The notes under the pieces were generated by a model. The model saw only the letters and a list, made by a program, of their open reading frames with translations. It searched no databases and was not told the DNA's origin. Positions 52,936 to 62,626 of a stretch of DNA of 64,000 bases are shown piece by piece. Source of the stretch: Streptomyces coacervatus (lineage in GTDB: Bacteria > Actinomycetota > Actinomycetes > Streptomycetales > Streptomycetaceae); NCBI RefSeq assembly GCF_029223485.1, contig NZ_JARHTP010000002.1, positions 620,001-684,000 of the forward strand. Direction: 5' to 3'. A program made the translations under genes and the position numbers. How positions within the stretch are numbered: the stretch's first letter is position 1; each line of letters opens with the position of its first letter.

Positions 52936-53907
52936 ATGCCGTTCGAAGTGCTGACCATGGGCCGCGTGGGAGTGGATGTGTATCCGCTCCAGACGGGTGT
53001 GGGGCTGGCGGAGGTCACCTCGTTCGGCAAGTACCTGGGCGGCAGCCCGACGAATGTGGCGGTGGCCGCGGCCCGTTACGGCCGGTCGTCGGCTGTGATC
53101 ACGAAGACGGGCCGGGATCCGTTCGGTGACTTCGTGCGCGCCGCGCTGGAGGGGTATGGCGTCGATGCCGGTTTCGTGGGTACGTCGCAGATCGCGCCGA
53201 CGCCGGTGACGTTCTGCGAGATCTTTCCGCCGGACGACTTCCCGCTGTACTTCTACCGGCTGCCCAAGGCCCCCGACCTGGACATCAGCGCGGGCGAGCT
53301 GGATTTGGACGCGGTGCGGGCGGCCGGGATCTTCTGGTTCACGGGCACCGGGCTGAGCGAGGAGCCGAGCCGCTCGGCCACCCTGGCCGCCCTCGCCCAC
53401 CGGGCCAAGGCGGGCACGACGGTCTTCGACCTGGACTGGCGGCCGATGTTCTGGAGTGCCGGCCCGGACGAGGCACGCGCGTACTACGCCGAGGCCCTGC
53501 GCCATACGACGGTGGCGGTGGGCAACCTCGACGAGTGCGAGGTGGCCACCGGCGAGCGTGAGCCGTCTGCGGCGGCGAAGGCGCTGCTGGCCGCCGGCGT
53601 GGAGCTGGCGGTGGTGAAGCAGGGCCCCGAGGGCGTGCTGGCGATGGGCCGGGACGGGACGGTCGCCGAGATCCCGCCGGTGCCGGTGGACGTGGTCAAC
53701 GGGCTGGGCGCGGGTGACGCCTTCGGCGGTGCGCTGTGCCACGGCCTGCTGTCGGGCTGGGACACCCGCCGGACCGTGTCCTTCGCCAACGCCGCCGGGG
53801 CCATCGTCGCCGGCCGACTGTCCTGCTCCGACGCCATGCCCACCGAGGCCGAGGTCGACACCAAGCTCCGCGAGGCCTCCCTCGCCCCCACCGAACGAAA
53901 GGCGTGA
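52936..53907 (+). CDS. iolC: 5-dehydro-2-deoxygluconokinase IolC
   Basis: The product is a 323-residue PfkB kinase. It has MGRVGVDVYPLQTGVGLAEV at the N-terminus, GGSPTNVAVAAARYG, and the C-terminal signature VVNGLGAGDAFGGALCHGLL with the catalytic Asp. It phosphorylates 2-deoxy-5-keto-D-gluconate at C6, the fifth step of myo-inositol breakdown. The N-terminal wording and the iolB/iolD neighbours distinguish it from other PfkB kinases. It is the first gene of the catabolic operon, under the LacI operator at 52865. Confidence 0.93.
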   Translation: MPFEVLTMGRVGVDVYPLQTGVGLAEVTSFGKYLGGSPTNVAVAAARYGRSSAVITKTGRDPFGDFVRAALEGYGVDAGFVGTSQIAPTPVTFCEIFPPDDFPLYFYRLPKAPDLDISAGELDLDAVRAAGIFWFTGTGLSEEPSRSATLAALAHRAKAGTTVFDLDWRPMFWSAGPDEARAYYAEALRHTTVAVGNLDECEVATGEREPSAAAKALLAAGVELAVVKQGPEGVLAMGRDGTVAEIPPVPVDVVNGLGAGDAFGGALCHGLLSGWDTRRTVSFANAAGAIVAGRLSCSDAMPTEAEVDTKLREASLAPTERKA

Positions 53908-53911
53908 CGAC

Positions 53912-54784
53912 GTGCCGTCCGACAACCTCAGCCGGATCGTGGCCGCCCGGGTGGGCGACCCCGGCGCCATCACGGCCGCCGCCGCCCGCCGCGTCAAGGC
54001 CGCCTCGCTGCTCGGCGAACACGGCAAGGCGATGATCATCGCCGCCGACCATCCGGCACGCGGCGCCAACGCCGTCGGCGGCGACCCAACTGCCATGGCC
54101 GACCGCGCCCGATTGCTCGACCGCCTGTGCACCGCCCTGGAACGGCCGGGCGTCACCGGTGTACTGGCCACCGCCGACATCCTGGAAGACCTGCTCCTGC
54201 TCGGCGTCCTGGACGGCAAGAGCGTCTTCGGCTCCATGAACCGCGCCGGCCTGGCAGGCTCCGTCTTCGAGATCGACGACCGGTTCACCGGCTACGACGC
54301 CGAAACCATCGCCGCCACGGGCTTCGACGGCGGCAAAATGCTCACCCGCATCGCCCTGGGCGACCCCGCCACGCCGTCGGCGCTGGAAAACACCGCCCGC
54401 GCGATCGACGAGCTCAACGACCGTCAACTCATCGCCATGGTCGAGCCGTTCCTCTCGGTATGGCAGGACGGCAAAATCCGCAACGACCTCTCCACCGACG
54501 CCGTCGTCAAGTCCATCACCATCGCCTCGGGACTCGGCCGCCGCACCGCCTACACCTGGCTCAAGCTCCCCGTCGTCCCCGACATGGAACGTGTCCTGGC
54601 CGCCTCCACCCTCCCCGCGCTCCTGCTCGGCGGCGAAGTCACAGACCCCCAGGCCGCCTTCGCCTCCTGGGGCAAGGCCCTCAAGCAGCCCACCGCACAG
54701 GGCCTGGTCGTCGGCCGCTCCCTCCTCTACCCCGCAGGCGGCGACGTCGCCGGCGCCGTCGACAAGGCGGTGAGCCTGCTGTGA
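53912..54784 (+). CDS. DeoC/LacD-type aldolase, probable 2-deoxy-5-keto-gluconate-6-phosphate aldolase
   Basis: The product is 290 residues with a GTG start 2 bases after the iolC stop. The (beta/alpha)8 sequence KAMIIAADHPARGANAVGGD, VTGVLATADILEDLLLLGVL and YTWLKLPVVPDMERVLAAS matches the actinobacterial aldolase-like family found next to iolC. It should do the job of IolJ, splitting the kinase product into dihydroxyacetone phosphate and malonate semialdehyde. The assignment rests on position and fold class. The stop overlaps iolB. Confidence 0.8.
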   Translation: MPSDNLSRIVAARVGDPGAITAAAARRVKAASLLGEHGKAMIIAADHPARGANAVGGDPTAMADRARLLDRLCTALERPGVTGVLATADILEDLLLLGVLDGKSVFGSMNRAGLAGSVFEIDDRFTGYDAETIAATGFDGGKMLTRIALGDPATPSALENTARAIDELNDRQLIAMVEPFLSVWQDGKIRNDLSTDAVVKSITIASGLGRRTAYTWLKLPVVPDMERVLAASTLPALLLGGEVTDPQAAFASWGKALKQPTAQGLVVGRSLLYPAGGDVAGAVDKAVSLL

Positions 54785-55662
54785 CCGAGACGAGCAAGTA
54801 CTACCTGCCGAAGGGCAGTTCGGCCAGCGGCGACTACGACCTCCTGGTCACGCCCGAGTCGGCGGGCTGGGGATACTCCGGCCTCAGGATCCTGACCCTG
54901 AAGCCGGGCGAGGCACACGCCCTGTCCACCGGGGAGTCCGAGTTCCTGGTCCTGCCGCTGACGGGCTCCTGCACCGTCACCACGGACGGCACGGCCTTCG
55001 AACTCACCGGCCGGACAGGCGTGTTCGCCTCGGCCACCGACTTCGCATACCTCCCCCGCGAGTCGGAGGCTCTGATCAGCAGTGCGGCCGGTGGCCGGTT
55101 CGCACTGCCCAGCGCCCGTACCGGGCGGAGCTCACTCTCCGCCCGGTACGGGTCCAAGGAGAACGTGCCCGTGGAGCTGCGGGGCGCGGGGGCATGCTCG
55201 CGGCAGGTCAACAACTACTGCCTGCCGGGCACGTTCGACGCCGAACAGCTGCTGGTGTGCGAGGTCCTCACCCCCGGCGGCAACTGGTCCTCGTACCCGC
55301 CGCACAAGCACGACGAGGCCCGCCCGGGGATCGAATCCGAGCTGGAGGAGATCTACTACTTCGAAATCTCCGGCGACGGCAACGGCTTCGGCTACCAGCG
55401 GGTCTACGGCACTCCGGATCGGCCGATCGACGTGCTGGCCGAGGTGCGTTCCGGGGACGCAGTACTGATCCCGCACGGCTGGCACGGCCCCTCGATCGCC
55501 GCCCCCGGCTACGACCTGTACTACCTCAACGTCATGGCCGGTCCCGGCCAGGACCGCGCCTGGCTGATCTGCGACGACGCCGCCCACGGCTGGGTGCGTA
55601 CGACGTGGGACTCGCAAGACATCGACGACCGGCTGCCGTTCGGGGCCGAGGAGAACGACTAA
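54781..55662 (+). CDS. iolB: 5-deoxy-glucuronate isomerase IolB
   Basis: The product is 293 residues, a double cupin. Metal-binding His residues are in SSYPPHKHDEA and IPHGWHGPS, and SELEEIYYFEISGDGNGFGY is diagnostic. It isomerises 5-deoxy-glucuronate to 2-deoxy-5-keto-gluconate. The GTG start overlaps the aldolase stop (GTGA), and its own stop overlaps the iolD start, so translation is coupled through the operon. Confidence 0.94.
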   Translation: MTETSKYYLPKGSSASGDYDLLVTPESAGWGYSGLRILTLKPGEAHALSTGESEFLVLPLTGSCTVTTDGTAFELTGRTGVFASATDFAYLPRESEALISSAAGGRFALPSARTGRSSLSARYGSKENVPVELRGAGACSRQVNNYCLPGTFDAEQLLVCEVLTPGGNWSSYPPHKHDEARPGIESELEEIYYFEISGDGNGFGYQRVYGTPDRPIDVLAEVRSGDAVLIPHGWHGPSIAAPGYDLYYLNVMAGPGQDRAWLICDDAAHGWVRTTWDSQDIDDRLPFGAEEND

Positions 55663-57545
55663 TGGAAACGATCAGGCTCACCACCGCTCAGGCCTTGGTG
55701 CGGTTCCTGGCCAACCAGTACAGCGAGCGCGACGGCCAGGAGCAGCGGCTGATCCCGGGAGTGTGGGGAATCTTCGGGCACGGCAATGTGGCCGGCATCG
55801 GCCAGGCCCTCCTCCAGGCCGCAGTGACTCAAGAGGCCGATCTGCCTTACTACTTGGCGCGCAACGAGCAGGGCATGGTCCATGCGTCGGTGGCGTACGC
55901 GAAGATGCGGGACCGGCTGGCCACCTTCGCCTGTACGGCGTCGACCGGCCCGGGCTCGACCAACATGATCACGGGTGCGGCGCTGGCGACCACGAACCGG
56001 CTGCCGGTCCTGCTGCTGCCCTCCGACATGTTCGCCACCCGCGCCGCCGACCCGGTACTCCAACAACTGGAGGACACCCGCGGCGGCGACGTCACCGTCA
56101 ACGACGCCTTCCGGGCGGTGTCGAAGTACTTCGACCGGATCTCGCGCCCCGAGCAGCTCATCCCCGCCGCACTGGCCGCGATGCGGGTGCTCACCGACCC
56201 GGTGGAGACCGGCGCCGTCACCCTGGCACTGCCGCAGGACGTCCAGGCCGAGGCCTACGACTGGCCCGTCTCCTTCTTCCGCCGCCGGGTCTGGCACGTG
56301 GGCCGCCCGGTGCCCGAACCGGCCGCGGTGGAGCGGGCCGCGCGCCTGCTGCGCGGAGCGCGGAAGCCGCTCATCGTCGCCGGGGGCGGTGCCGTGTACT
56401 CGGGTGCCGAGACCGCGCTGCGCGCCTTCGCCGAGGCCACCGGAATCCCGGTCGCCGACACCCACGCCGGCAAGGGCGCCGTCCCCTGGGACCACCCGTA
56501 TGCGGTGGGAGGCATCGGCTCCACCGGCTCCTACGCGGCCAACGAACTCGCGCGTGAGGCCGACGTCGTGCTCGGTATCGGCACCCGCTACTCGGACTTC
56601 ACCACCGCCAGCCACACCGTCTTCGCTAACCCCGACATCACCTTCGTCAACCTCAACGTCGCCCGCCTCGACGCCGTCAAACACTCCGCCGAACCTCTCG
56701 TCGCCGACGCCCGCCTGGGCATCCAGGCCCTGGCCGGGGCGCTGACGGACTGGGAGGTCTCACCGGCGTACCGGGACCGCACACGCCAACTCATCGCCCG
56801 CACAAGGGAGATCGAGGACAAGTGCTTCGCCGACGGCCGCAGCACCGGCACCCTGCCCGCGCAGACGCAGATCCTCGGCGCTCTCAACGACGTCCTCGGT
56901 GACCGGGACGTGGTCATCAACGCGGCCGGTTCCATGCCGGGCGACCTGCAGCAACTATGGCGAGCCCGGGATCCCAAGGCCTACCACGTGGAATACGCGT
57001 ACTCCTGTATGGGCTACGAGGTCGCCGCAGGCGTCGGCACCAAGATGGCGGACCCGTCGCGGGAGGTCATCGTCCTGGTCGGCGACGGCTCGTACCTGAT
57101 GATGGCGCAGGAGATCGTGACCATGGTCTCCGAGGGACTGAAGGTCATCATCGTCCTGGTCCAGAACCACGGCTTCGCCTCCATCGGCGCTCTGTCCGAG
57201 TCCCTCGGCTCGCAGCGCTTCGGCACCAAGTACCGCTACCGGGACGGAAATTCCGGCCAGCTCGACGGCGACGTCCTGCCCGTCGACCTCGCAGCGAACG
57301 CGTCAAGCCTGGGCGCGGACGTCCTGCACGCCACCAGTGTCGAGGAGTTCCGCTCGGCGATGGAGAAGGCCAGGGCCGCCACCCGCACCACCGTCGTGCA
57401 CGTGGAGACCGACCTCTACGGGCCCAACCCGCCCGGCCACGGCTGGTGGGACGTCCCCGTCAGTGAGGCCTCCGCCCTGGAGACCACCCAGGCCGCGTAC
57501 GAGACGTACGCCGCGAACAAGCGCAACCAGCGGCACTACCTGTAA
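55662..57545 (+). CDS. iolD: Trihydroxycyclohexane-1,2-dione acylhydrolase IolD
   Basis: The product is a 627-residue thiamine-diphosphate enzyme of the acetolactate-synthase type. Its N-terminal PYR domain (GIFGHGNVAGIGQALLQAAV) leads to a central domain and a C-terminal PP domain with the ThDP motif VGDGSYLMMAQEIVTMVSEG to NHGFASIG. It opens the ring of 3D-trihydroxycyclohexane-1,2-dione, the third step of inositol breakdown. Length and motifs are normal for IolD. Confidence 0.95.
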   Translation: METIRLTTAQALVRFLANQYSERDGQEQRLIPGVWGIFGHGNVAGIGQALLQAAVTQEADLPYYLARNEQGMVHASVAYAKMRDRLATFACTASTGPGSTNMITGAALATTNRLPVLLLPSDMFATRAADPVLQQLEDTRGGDVTVNDAFRAVSKYFDRISRPEQLIPAALAAMRVLTDPVETGAVTLALPQDVQAEAYDWPVSFFRRRVWHVGRPVPEPAAVERAARLLRGARKPLIVAGGGAVYSGAETALRAFAEATGIPVADTHAGKGAVPWDHPYAVGGIGSTGSYAANELAREADVVLGIGTRYSDFTTASHTVFANPDITFVNLNVARLDAVKHSAEPLVADARLGIQALAGALTDWEVSPAYRDRTRQLIARTREIEDKCFADGRSTGTLPAQTQILGALNDVLGDRDVVINAAGSMPGDLQQLWRARDPKAYHVEYAYSCMGYEVAAGVGTKMADPSREVIVLVGDGSYLMMAQEIVTMVSEGLKVIIVLVQNHGFASIGALSESLGSQRFGTKYRYRDGNSGQLDGDVLPVDLAANASSLGADVLHATSVEEFRSAMEKARAATRTTVVHVETDLYGPNPPGHGWWDVPVSEASALETTQAAYETYAANKRNQRHYL

Positions 57546-57575
57546 AACCCCGTCCCCGCAAAGGAAACCCGCACC

Positions 57576-59072
57576 GTGAAGACCATCCAGCACTGGATCA
57601 ACGGCAGCCCCACCCCGGGCTCCGCCGCCGACAGCCAGCCGGTGTTCAACCCGGCCACCGGTGCCGAGCAGGCCCAGGTCGTCCTGGGCGGAGCCACCGA
57701 CGTGGACGCCGCCGTCGCAGCCGCCTCCGCCGCGTTCGAGACCTGGTCGGAGTCCTCCCTGACCCAGCGCACCCAGGTCATGTTCAACTTCCGCCAGCTG
57801 CTCGTGGAGCACGAGGAGGAACTCGGCCGGATCATCTCCGCCGAACACGGCAAGACCGTCGACGACGCCCGCGGCGAAATCACCCGCGGCCGCGAGGTCG
57901 TCGAATACGCCTGCGGCCTCGGCGACGTCCTCAAGGGCTCCTTCTCCGACCAGGTCTCCCGCGGCGTCGACGTGCACAACTTCCGCCAGCCCCTCGGCGT
58001 CGTCGCCGGCATCACCCCCTTCAACTTCCCCGCCATGGTGCCCCTGTGGATGCACCCCATCGCCATCGCCACCGGCAACACCTTCATCCTCAAACCGTCC
58101 GAACGCGACCCCTCCGCCGCCAACTTCGTCGCCGACCTCTACCGCCAGGCCGGCCTCCCCGACGGCGTCTTCAACGTCGTCCACGGCGGCAAGAACGCCG
58201 TCGACGCCATCCTCACCCACCCCGGCATCCAGGCCGTCTCCTTCGTCGGCTCCACCCCCATCGCCAAATACGTCCACGAGCAGGCCACTTCACACGGCAA
58301 GCGCGTCCAGGCCCTCGGCGGCGCCAAGAACCACGCCGTCGTCCTCCCCGACGCCGACCTCGAATTCGCCGCCAACCACATCACCGCCGGCGCCTACGGC
58401 TCCGCCGGCGAACGCTGCATGGCCGTCTCCGTGGCAGTGGCCGTCGGTTCGGCGGCCGACGCCCTCGTCAAGGTCCTGGAGCGCAAGGCCCGCGAGGTCA
58501 AGGTCGGCCCCGGCAACCAGCCCGGCACCGACATGGGCCCCCTCGTCACCAAGACCGCCCAGGAACGCATCGAGAACGCCGTCGGTGTCGCCGCCACCCA
58601 GGGCGCCACCATCGTCGTCGACGGCCGCGGACTGAAGATCGACGGCCACGAAGAAGGCTTCTTCACCGGCCCCTCCCTCCTCGACCACGTCACCACCGCC
58701 ATGGACGCCTACAAGGAGGAACTGTTCGGCCCCGTCCTCGCCATCATCCGCACCGACACCCTCGACCAGGCCATCGACCTCATCAACGCCAACCCCTACG
58801 GCAACGGCACCGCCCTCTTCACCGCCTCCGGCGAAGCCGCCCGCCGCTTCCAGCGCAACATCCACGTCGGCATGATCGGCATCAACGTCCCCGTCCCCGT
58901 CCCCATGTCGTACTACTCCTTCGGCGGCTGGAAGGACTCCCTCATCGGCGACAACCCCATCCACGGCCCCGAAGGCATCCGCTTCTACACCCGCCCCAAA
59001 GTCGTCACCACCCGCTGGCCCCAGCAGACCCACAACATCACCGCGGGCTTCAACTTCCCCACCTCCAGCTGA
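57576..59072 (+). CDS. iolA: CoA-acylating (methyl)malonate-semialdehyde dehydrogenase IolA/MmsA
   Basis: The product is 498 residues of the aldehyde dehydrogenase superfamily. The catalytic Cys281 is in SAGERCMAVS; NAD contacts are seen in ITPFNFPAMVPLWMHPIAIA and VSFVGSTPIAKYVHEQA. It converts malonate semialdehyde to acetyl-CoA and CO2, the last inositol step, and can act in valine breakdown. The GTG start follows AAAGGAAA. It lies in line with iolD in the same operon. Confidence 0.93.
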   Translation: MKTIQHWINGSPTPGSAADSQPVFNPATGAEQAQVVLGGATDVDAAVAAASAAFETWSESSLTQRTQVMFNFRQLLVEHEEELGRIISAEHGKTVDDARGEITRGREVVEYACGLGDVLKGSFSDQVSRGVDVHNFRQPLGVVAGITPFNFPAMVPLWMHPIAIATGNTFILKPSERDPSAANFVADLYRQAGLPDGVFNVVHGGKNAVDAILTHPGIQAVSFVGSTPIAKYVHEQATSHGKRVQALGGAKNHAVVLPDADLEFAANHITAGAYGSAGERCMAVSVAVAVGSAADALVKVLERKAREVKVGPGNQPGTDMGPLVTKTAQERIENAVGVAATQGATIVVDGRGLKIDGHEEGFFTGPSLLDHVTTAMDAYKEELFGPVLAIIRTDTLDQAIDLINANPYGNGTALFTASGEAARRFQRNIHVGMIGINVPVPVPMSYYSFGGWKDSLIGDNPIHGPEGIRFYTRPKVVTTRWPQQTHNITAGFNFPTSS

Positions 59073-59106
59073 GATCCGCCCATACGCCAACCGCTAGGAG
59101 GTGGCC

Positions 59107-60274
59107 ATGAACGTCAGGGACGACGCTTCCCAGGCTCCCGCACCGAGCACGGCCGCCGCGGGCGATGGGTCTTCCAAGGTCTACCGACGGCTGCGGGTCA
59201 TCACCGTCATCGCCACGTTCGGCGGACTTCTCTTCGGCTACGACACCGGTGTCATCTCCGGTGCTCTGCCCTTCATGTCTCTTTCGCCCAAGGACGGCGG
59301 ACTGGGGCTCACCCCTCTCACCGAGGGGATCGTCGCCTCGTCGCTCGTGCTGGGTGCGGCGTTCGGGGCTCTGCTGGGTGGCCGGCTGTGCGACCGGCAC
59401 GGGCGCAGGCGGACCATCCTCGGGCTCGCTCTGCTGTTCCTCGCCAGCGCGCTGGGCACCTCGCTCGCCCCGGATCTCTGGGTGATGGTGCTGTTCCGTG
59501 TGCTGCTGGGTCTCGCCGTGGGTGGTGCTTCCGCGACAGTGCCGGTGTTCATCGCCGAGCTGGCTCCCGCCGGGCGCCGTGGCCGGCTGGTGACCCAGAA
59601 CGAACTCATGATCGTGACGGGCCAGTTGCTGGCGTACACCTCGAACGCGGTCATCGCCCGCACCGTGGGCGAGGGGGGTGTGTGGCGCTGGATGCTCGCG
59701 ATCGCCACGGTCCCCGCCGTGCTGCTGTGGTTCGGGATGCTGTTCGTGCCCGAGTCGCCGCGCTGGCTGGCTTCCCGCGGCCGGTTCGACGAGGCCCTCA
59801 GCACCCTGGGCAGGATCCGGGGTGCACGGGACGTCGAGGCCGAGTTCGCCGAGATCAAGCAGCGTGTGACCGCGGATGCCCTTGAGCCGGGGGCGGGTTG
59901 GCGGGATCTGGGCACGCCGTGGGTGCGGCGCATCGGCCGCCCGCAGCTATCTCGTACTCGCGTCCATGCTGATCTTCCTGCTGTTCATGCAGGGCTGCAT
60001 TGCGACCGTGTTCTGGCTGATGCTCGCGGAGATCTTCCCGCTCCGCCTGCGCGGCTTCGCCATGGGCACGGCCGTCTTCGGCACCTGGATGGCCAACTTC
60101 CTGGTCACGCTGGTCTTCCCGCCGCTGATCGACGCCGTCGGCGGGACCACGTTCCTGCTCTTCGCCGCGGTCAATGTCGCGACGTTCGTGTTCTACGTCC
60201 GCACTGTTCCCGAGACCCGGGGCCGCTCGATGGAAGACATCGAGTCCCACTTCCGCCGGCAGTTCGCCGCTTGA
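59107..60274 (+). pseudogene. Decayed MFS sugar/inositol transporter
   Basis: The N-terminal half is a normal sugar-porter: ATFGGLLFGYDTGVISGALP, GRLCDRHGRRRTILGLALLF, FVPESPRWLASRGRFDEAL. It reaches TPWVRRIG at about 59,940 and then runs out of frame. A different frame continues RSYLVLASMLIFLLFMQGCI, LAEIFPLRLRGFAMGTAVFG and the C-terminal VPETRGRSMEDIESHFRR. About 110 residues (helices 7-9) are missing at the junction and the frame has shifted. The site GGAGGTGGCC before the ATG is intact. It was probably an IolT-like inositol permease. Confidence 0.85.
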
Positions 60275-60302
60275 TCACTCCTTCTTTCTGAAAGGCACCG
60301 CC

Positions 60303-61499
60303 ATGACCACGTCCGCCAAACCCCTCTCCGTCGCGGTGATCGGAGCCGGTATGGCCGGCCGCAGCCACGCTGCCGGATACCGCAATGTCAACACGGTCTT
60401 CGGGGCCGGTCTGCCGCCGGTCAGGCTGGCCGCGATCGCCGACGCCAATGTCGAGCTCGGCGAGGACGCCGCCCGCCGCTACGGCTACGAGAAGGCGCTC
60501 CCGAGCTGGGAGGCCGTTGTCGAGGACCCGACGATCGACGCCGTCAGCATCGTCGTGGGCAATGCGCTGCACCGCCCGATCGCTCAGGCCCTGGTCGCCG
60601 CGGGCAAGCATGTGCTGTGCGAGAAGCCGCTGGCCGGGTCGCTCGAAGACGCCCGTGCGATGGCCGAGTTGGAGCGTGGTGCCGAGGTCGTGACCGCCGT
60701 CGGCTACACCTTCCGCCGCTCCCCCGGCATCTCCGCGATCCGCGAGCACGTCCAGCGGGGCGAGCTGGGTGATCTGACGCTGTTCAGCGGGCGTTACTGG
60801 TGCGACTACGCGACCGACCCGAAGGGTCCGCTGAGCTGGCGGTTCAAGGGCGGCCTCGGTTCCGGTGCGCTCGGGGACATCGGCTCGCACGTCATCGACG
60901 CCGCCGAGTACGTCGCAGGTCCCATCGCCTCGGTCTCCGGTGCCGCGCTGTCGACGCAGATCGCCAAGCGGCCGCTGCCGCTGGGCGCGGTCGTCGGGCA
61001 CAACGCGGCGCCGGTCTCCGACGAGTTCGGCGAGGTCGAGAACGAGGACACCGCGTCCTTCACCGCCCGCTTCGAGTCCGGCCTCGTCGGCACCTTCTCG
61101 GTGACGCGTACCGGCTTCGGCCTGCCCAACGGGCTCTCCTTCGACGTGCTGGGCGTCGGCGGCCGGGCCGCGTTCGACCAGCACCGGCCTGCCGAGTACC
61201 TCTTCGACGACGCCCAGCCCGACGCCCGTACCCGCGGTGCCCGGCAGATCATCGCCGGCCCGAACCTGCCGTACTTCGCGGGCGGGGTCCCGATGGAGGC
61301 GCCGGGCGTGGGTGCCAGCAACGCCGACAACTTCACCTACCAGGCCCGGGCCTTCCTGGACCAGGTCGCCGGCGTCGCCGAGCCGCTGCCGGCCTGCGCC
61401 ACCTTCGCCGACGCACTGCGGACCATGGAGATCATCCAGGCGGTCGTCGACTCCTCCCGCAACGGCGGCGCGGTCACCGCGGTTCCGCCCGTCGCCTGA
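60303..61499 (+). CDS. Gfo/Idh/MocA family dehydrogenase, probable inositol 2-dehydrogenase IolG
   Basis: The product is 398 residues. The Rossmann motif VAVIGAGMAGRSHAAGYRNV and the LCEKPLAGS strand (catalytic Lys) are present, with DIGSHVIDAAEYV as the substrate Asp/His region. At 398 residues it is longer than classic IolG (about 340) but like other actinobacterial inositol dehydrogenase-like proteins. It should oxidise myo- or scyllo-inositol to inosose with NAD. Position between the permease remnant and the IolE-like gene supports this; a different polyol is possible. Confidence 0.87.
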   Translation: MTTSAKPLSVAVIGAGMAGRSHAAGYRNVNTVFGAGLPPVRLAAIADANVELGEDAARRYGYEKALPSWEAVVEDPTIDAVSIVVGNALHRPIAQALVAAGKHVLCEKPLAGSLEDARAMAELERGAEVVTAVGYTFRRSPGISAIREHVQRGELGDLTLFSGRYWCDYATDPKGPLSWRFKGGLGSGALGDIGSHVIDAAEYVAGPIASVSGAALSTQIAKRPLPLGAVVGHNAAPVSDEFGEVENEDTASFTARFESGLVGTFSVTRTGFGLPNGLSFDVLGVGGRAAFDQHRPAEYLFDDAQPDARTRGARQIIAGPNLPYFAGGVPMEAPGVGASNADNFTYQARAFLDQVAGVAEPLPACATFADALRTMEIIQAVVDSSRNGGAVTAVPPVA

Positions 61500-61506
61500 C
61501 CTCTCC

Positions 61507-61546
61507 GTAGACCCGTAGCCCCATAGACGTACAGACCCATAGGCAA
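61507..61546. repeat. Five degenerate 8-base tandem units
   Basis: GTAGACCC, GTAGCCCC, ATAGACGT, ACAGACCC and ATAGGCAA follow one another without gaps between two genes. Each keeps an (A/G)(T/C)AG core. It is an unusual low-complexity spacer with no clear stem. It may be replication slippage. Confidence 0.5.
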
Positions 61547-61557
61547 GGAAAAAACAC

Positions 61558-62556
61558 ATGGCTCTCAAGCTCGGCGCCTACACCGCCTGTCTGCACGACC
61601 GGACCCTTCCCGAGGCCCTCGACATCCTGAAGGAGAACGGTCTGACCTCGGTGGAGGTCAACACCGGCGGCTTCATCCCCTCCCCGCACTGCCCGGTCGA
61701 CCTGCTGCTGTCCTCGGCCGCCGCGCGCGAGGAGTACCTGGCGGTCTTCGCGGACCGCGGGATGGAGCTGACCGGCCTCAACTGCAACGGCAACCCGCTC
61801 AATCCGCTACCGGGGGTCGGCCCGAAGCACGCCGACGACCTGCGCCGTACGATCCGACTCGCGGGCCTGCTCGGCGTGAAGCACGTGGTCACCATGTCCG
61901 GTACGCCGGGCTCGGACCCCGACGCCAAATACCCCTCCTGGGTGGTCAATCCATGGGACGGCGTCTACATGGACGTCCTGGACTACCAGTGGGGCGTGGC
62001 TGTCGAGTTCTGGAAGGAGATCGATGCGCTGGCCAGGGAGAACGACGTCCGGGTCGCCATCGAGATGCATCCGCACAACCTCGTCTTCTCCCCGGTCACT
62101 CTGAAGCGGCTGGTCGACGAGGGTGGCCTGACGAACGTCGGCGCCGAGATGGACCCTTCCCATCTGATGTGGCAGGGCATGGACGTCATCGCCTCCATCA
62201 AGTGGCTGGGCCCGCTGGTGTTCCACGCCGCCGCGAAGGACGCGACGCTCTGTCCGGGGGCCGACATCCGCGGTGTCCTGGACACCTCGTTCACGCGCGT
62301 GCCCGCCGACGCGCCGGGCAAGGTCCCCACCGGCTACGGCTTCTGGTGCAATGCCTGGCCGGAGAACCCGGCGTGGAAGTTCGTCGCCGTCGGCCTCGGC
62401 AACGACGTCCCGTTCTGGACCGAGTTCCTGCGCGCCCTCGCCGAGATCGACCCGGACATGGCCGTGAACATCGAGCACGAGGACGCCGCCTACTCCCAGA
62501 CCGAAGGCCTCGCCCTGGCGGCCAAGAACCTGCACAGCGCCGCCTCTGCTCTCTGA
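61558..62556 (+). CDS. Sugar phosphate isomerase/epimerase TIM-barrel protein, IolE-like
   Basis: The product is 332 residues. It has LPEALDILKENGLTSVEVNT, ligand-bearing VRVAIEMHPHNLVFSPVTLK, TNVGAEMDPSHLMWQGMDV and VFHAAAKDA. The last three hold the Glu, His and Asp metal ligands of the AP-endonuclease-2-like TIM family. It is often co-transcribed with MocA-type dehydrogenases and acts on keto-inositols or keto-sugars. It probably dehydrates or isomerises the product of the dehydrogenase upstream. The start follows AAGGAAAAAACAC. Confidence 0.85.
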   Translation: MALKLGAYTACLHDRTLPEALDILKENGLTSVEVNTGGFIPSPHCPVDLLLSSAAAREEYLAVFADRGMELTGLNCNGNPLNPLPGVGPKHADDLRRTIRLAGLLGVKHVVTMSGTPGSDPDAKYPSWVVNPWDGVYMDVLDYQWGVAVEFWKEIDALARENDVRVAIEMHPHNLVFSPVTLKRLVDEGGLTNVGAEMDPSHLMWQGMDVIASIKWLGPLVFHAAAKDATLCPGADIRGVLDTSFTRVPADAPGKVPTGYGFWCNAWPENPAWKFVAVGLGNDVPFWTEFLRALAEIDPDMAVNIEHEDAAYSQTEGLALAAKNLHSAASAL

Positions 62557-62569
62557 CGGCTCCCCATAC

Positions 62570-62604
62570 GTGGCCCCGTTCCCGCCTGCCGGGCACGGGG
62601 CCAC
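62570..62604. terminator. Terminator at the end of the inositol cluster
   Basis: A perfect 10-base stem GTGGCCCCGT (62570-62579) with its complement at 62595-62604 has a 15-base loop. It lies 14 bases past the IolE-like stop and just before the convergent membrane protein gene ends at 62627, so it can serve both. Confidence 0.7.
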
Positions 62605-62626
62605 TGCCTGTATGCCATACCGGCCG

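Noticed and set aside
59101..59107. GTG at 59101 as start of the MFS remnant
   Set aside because: The GTG is part of the GGAGGTGG ribosome site; the ATG at 59107 is better placed.
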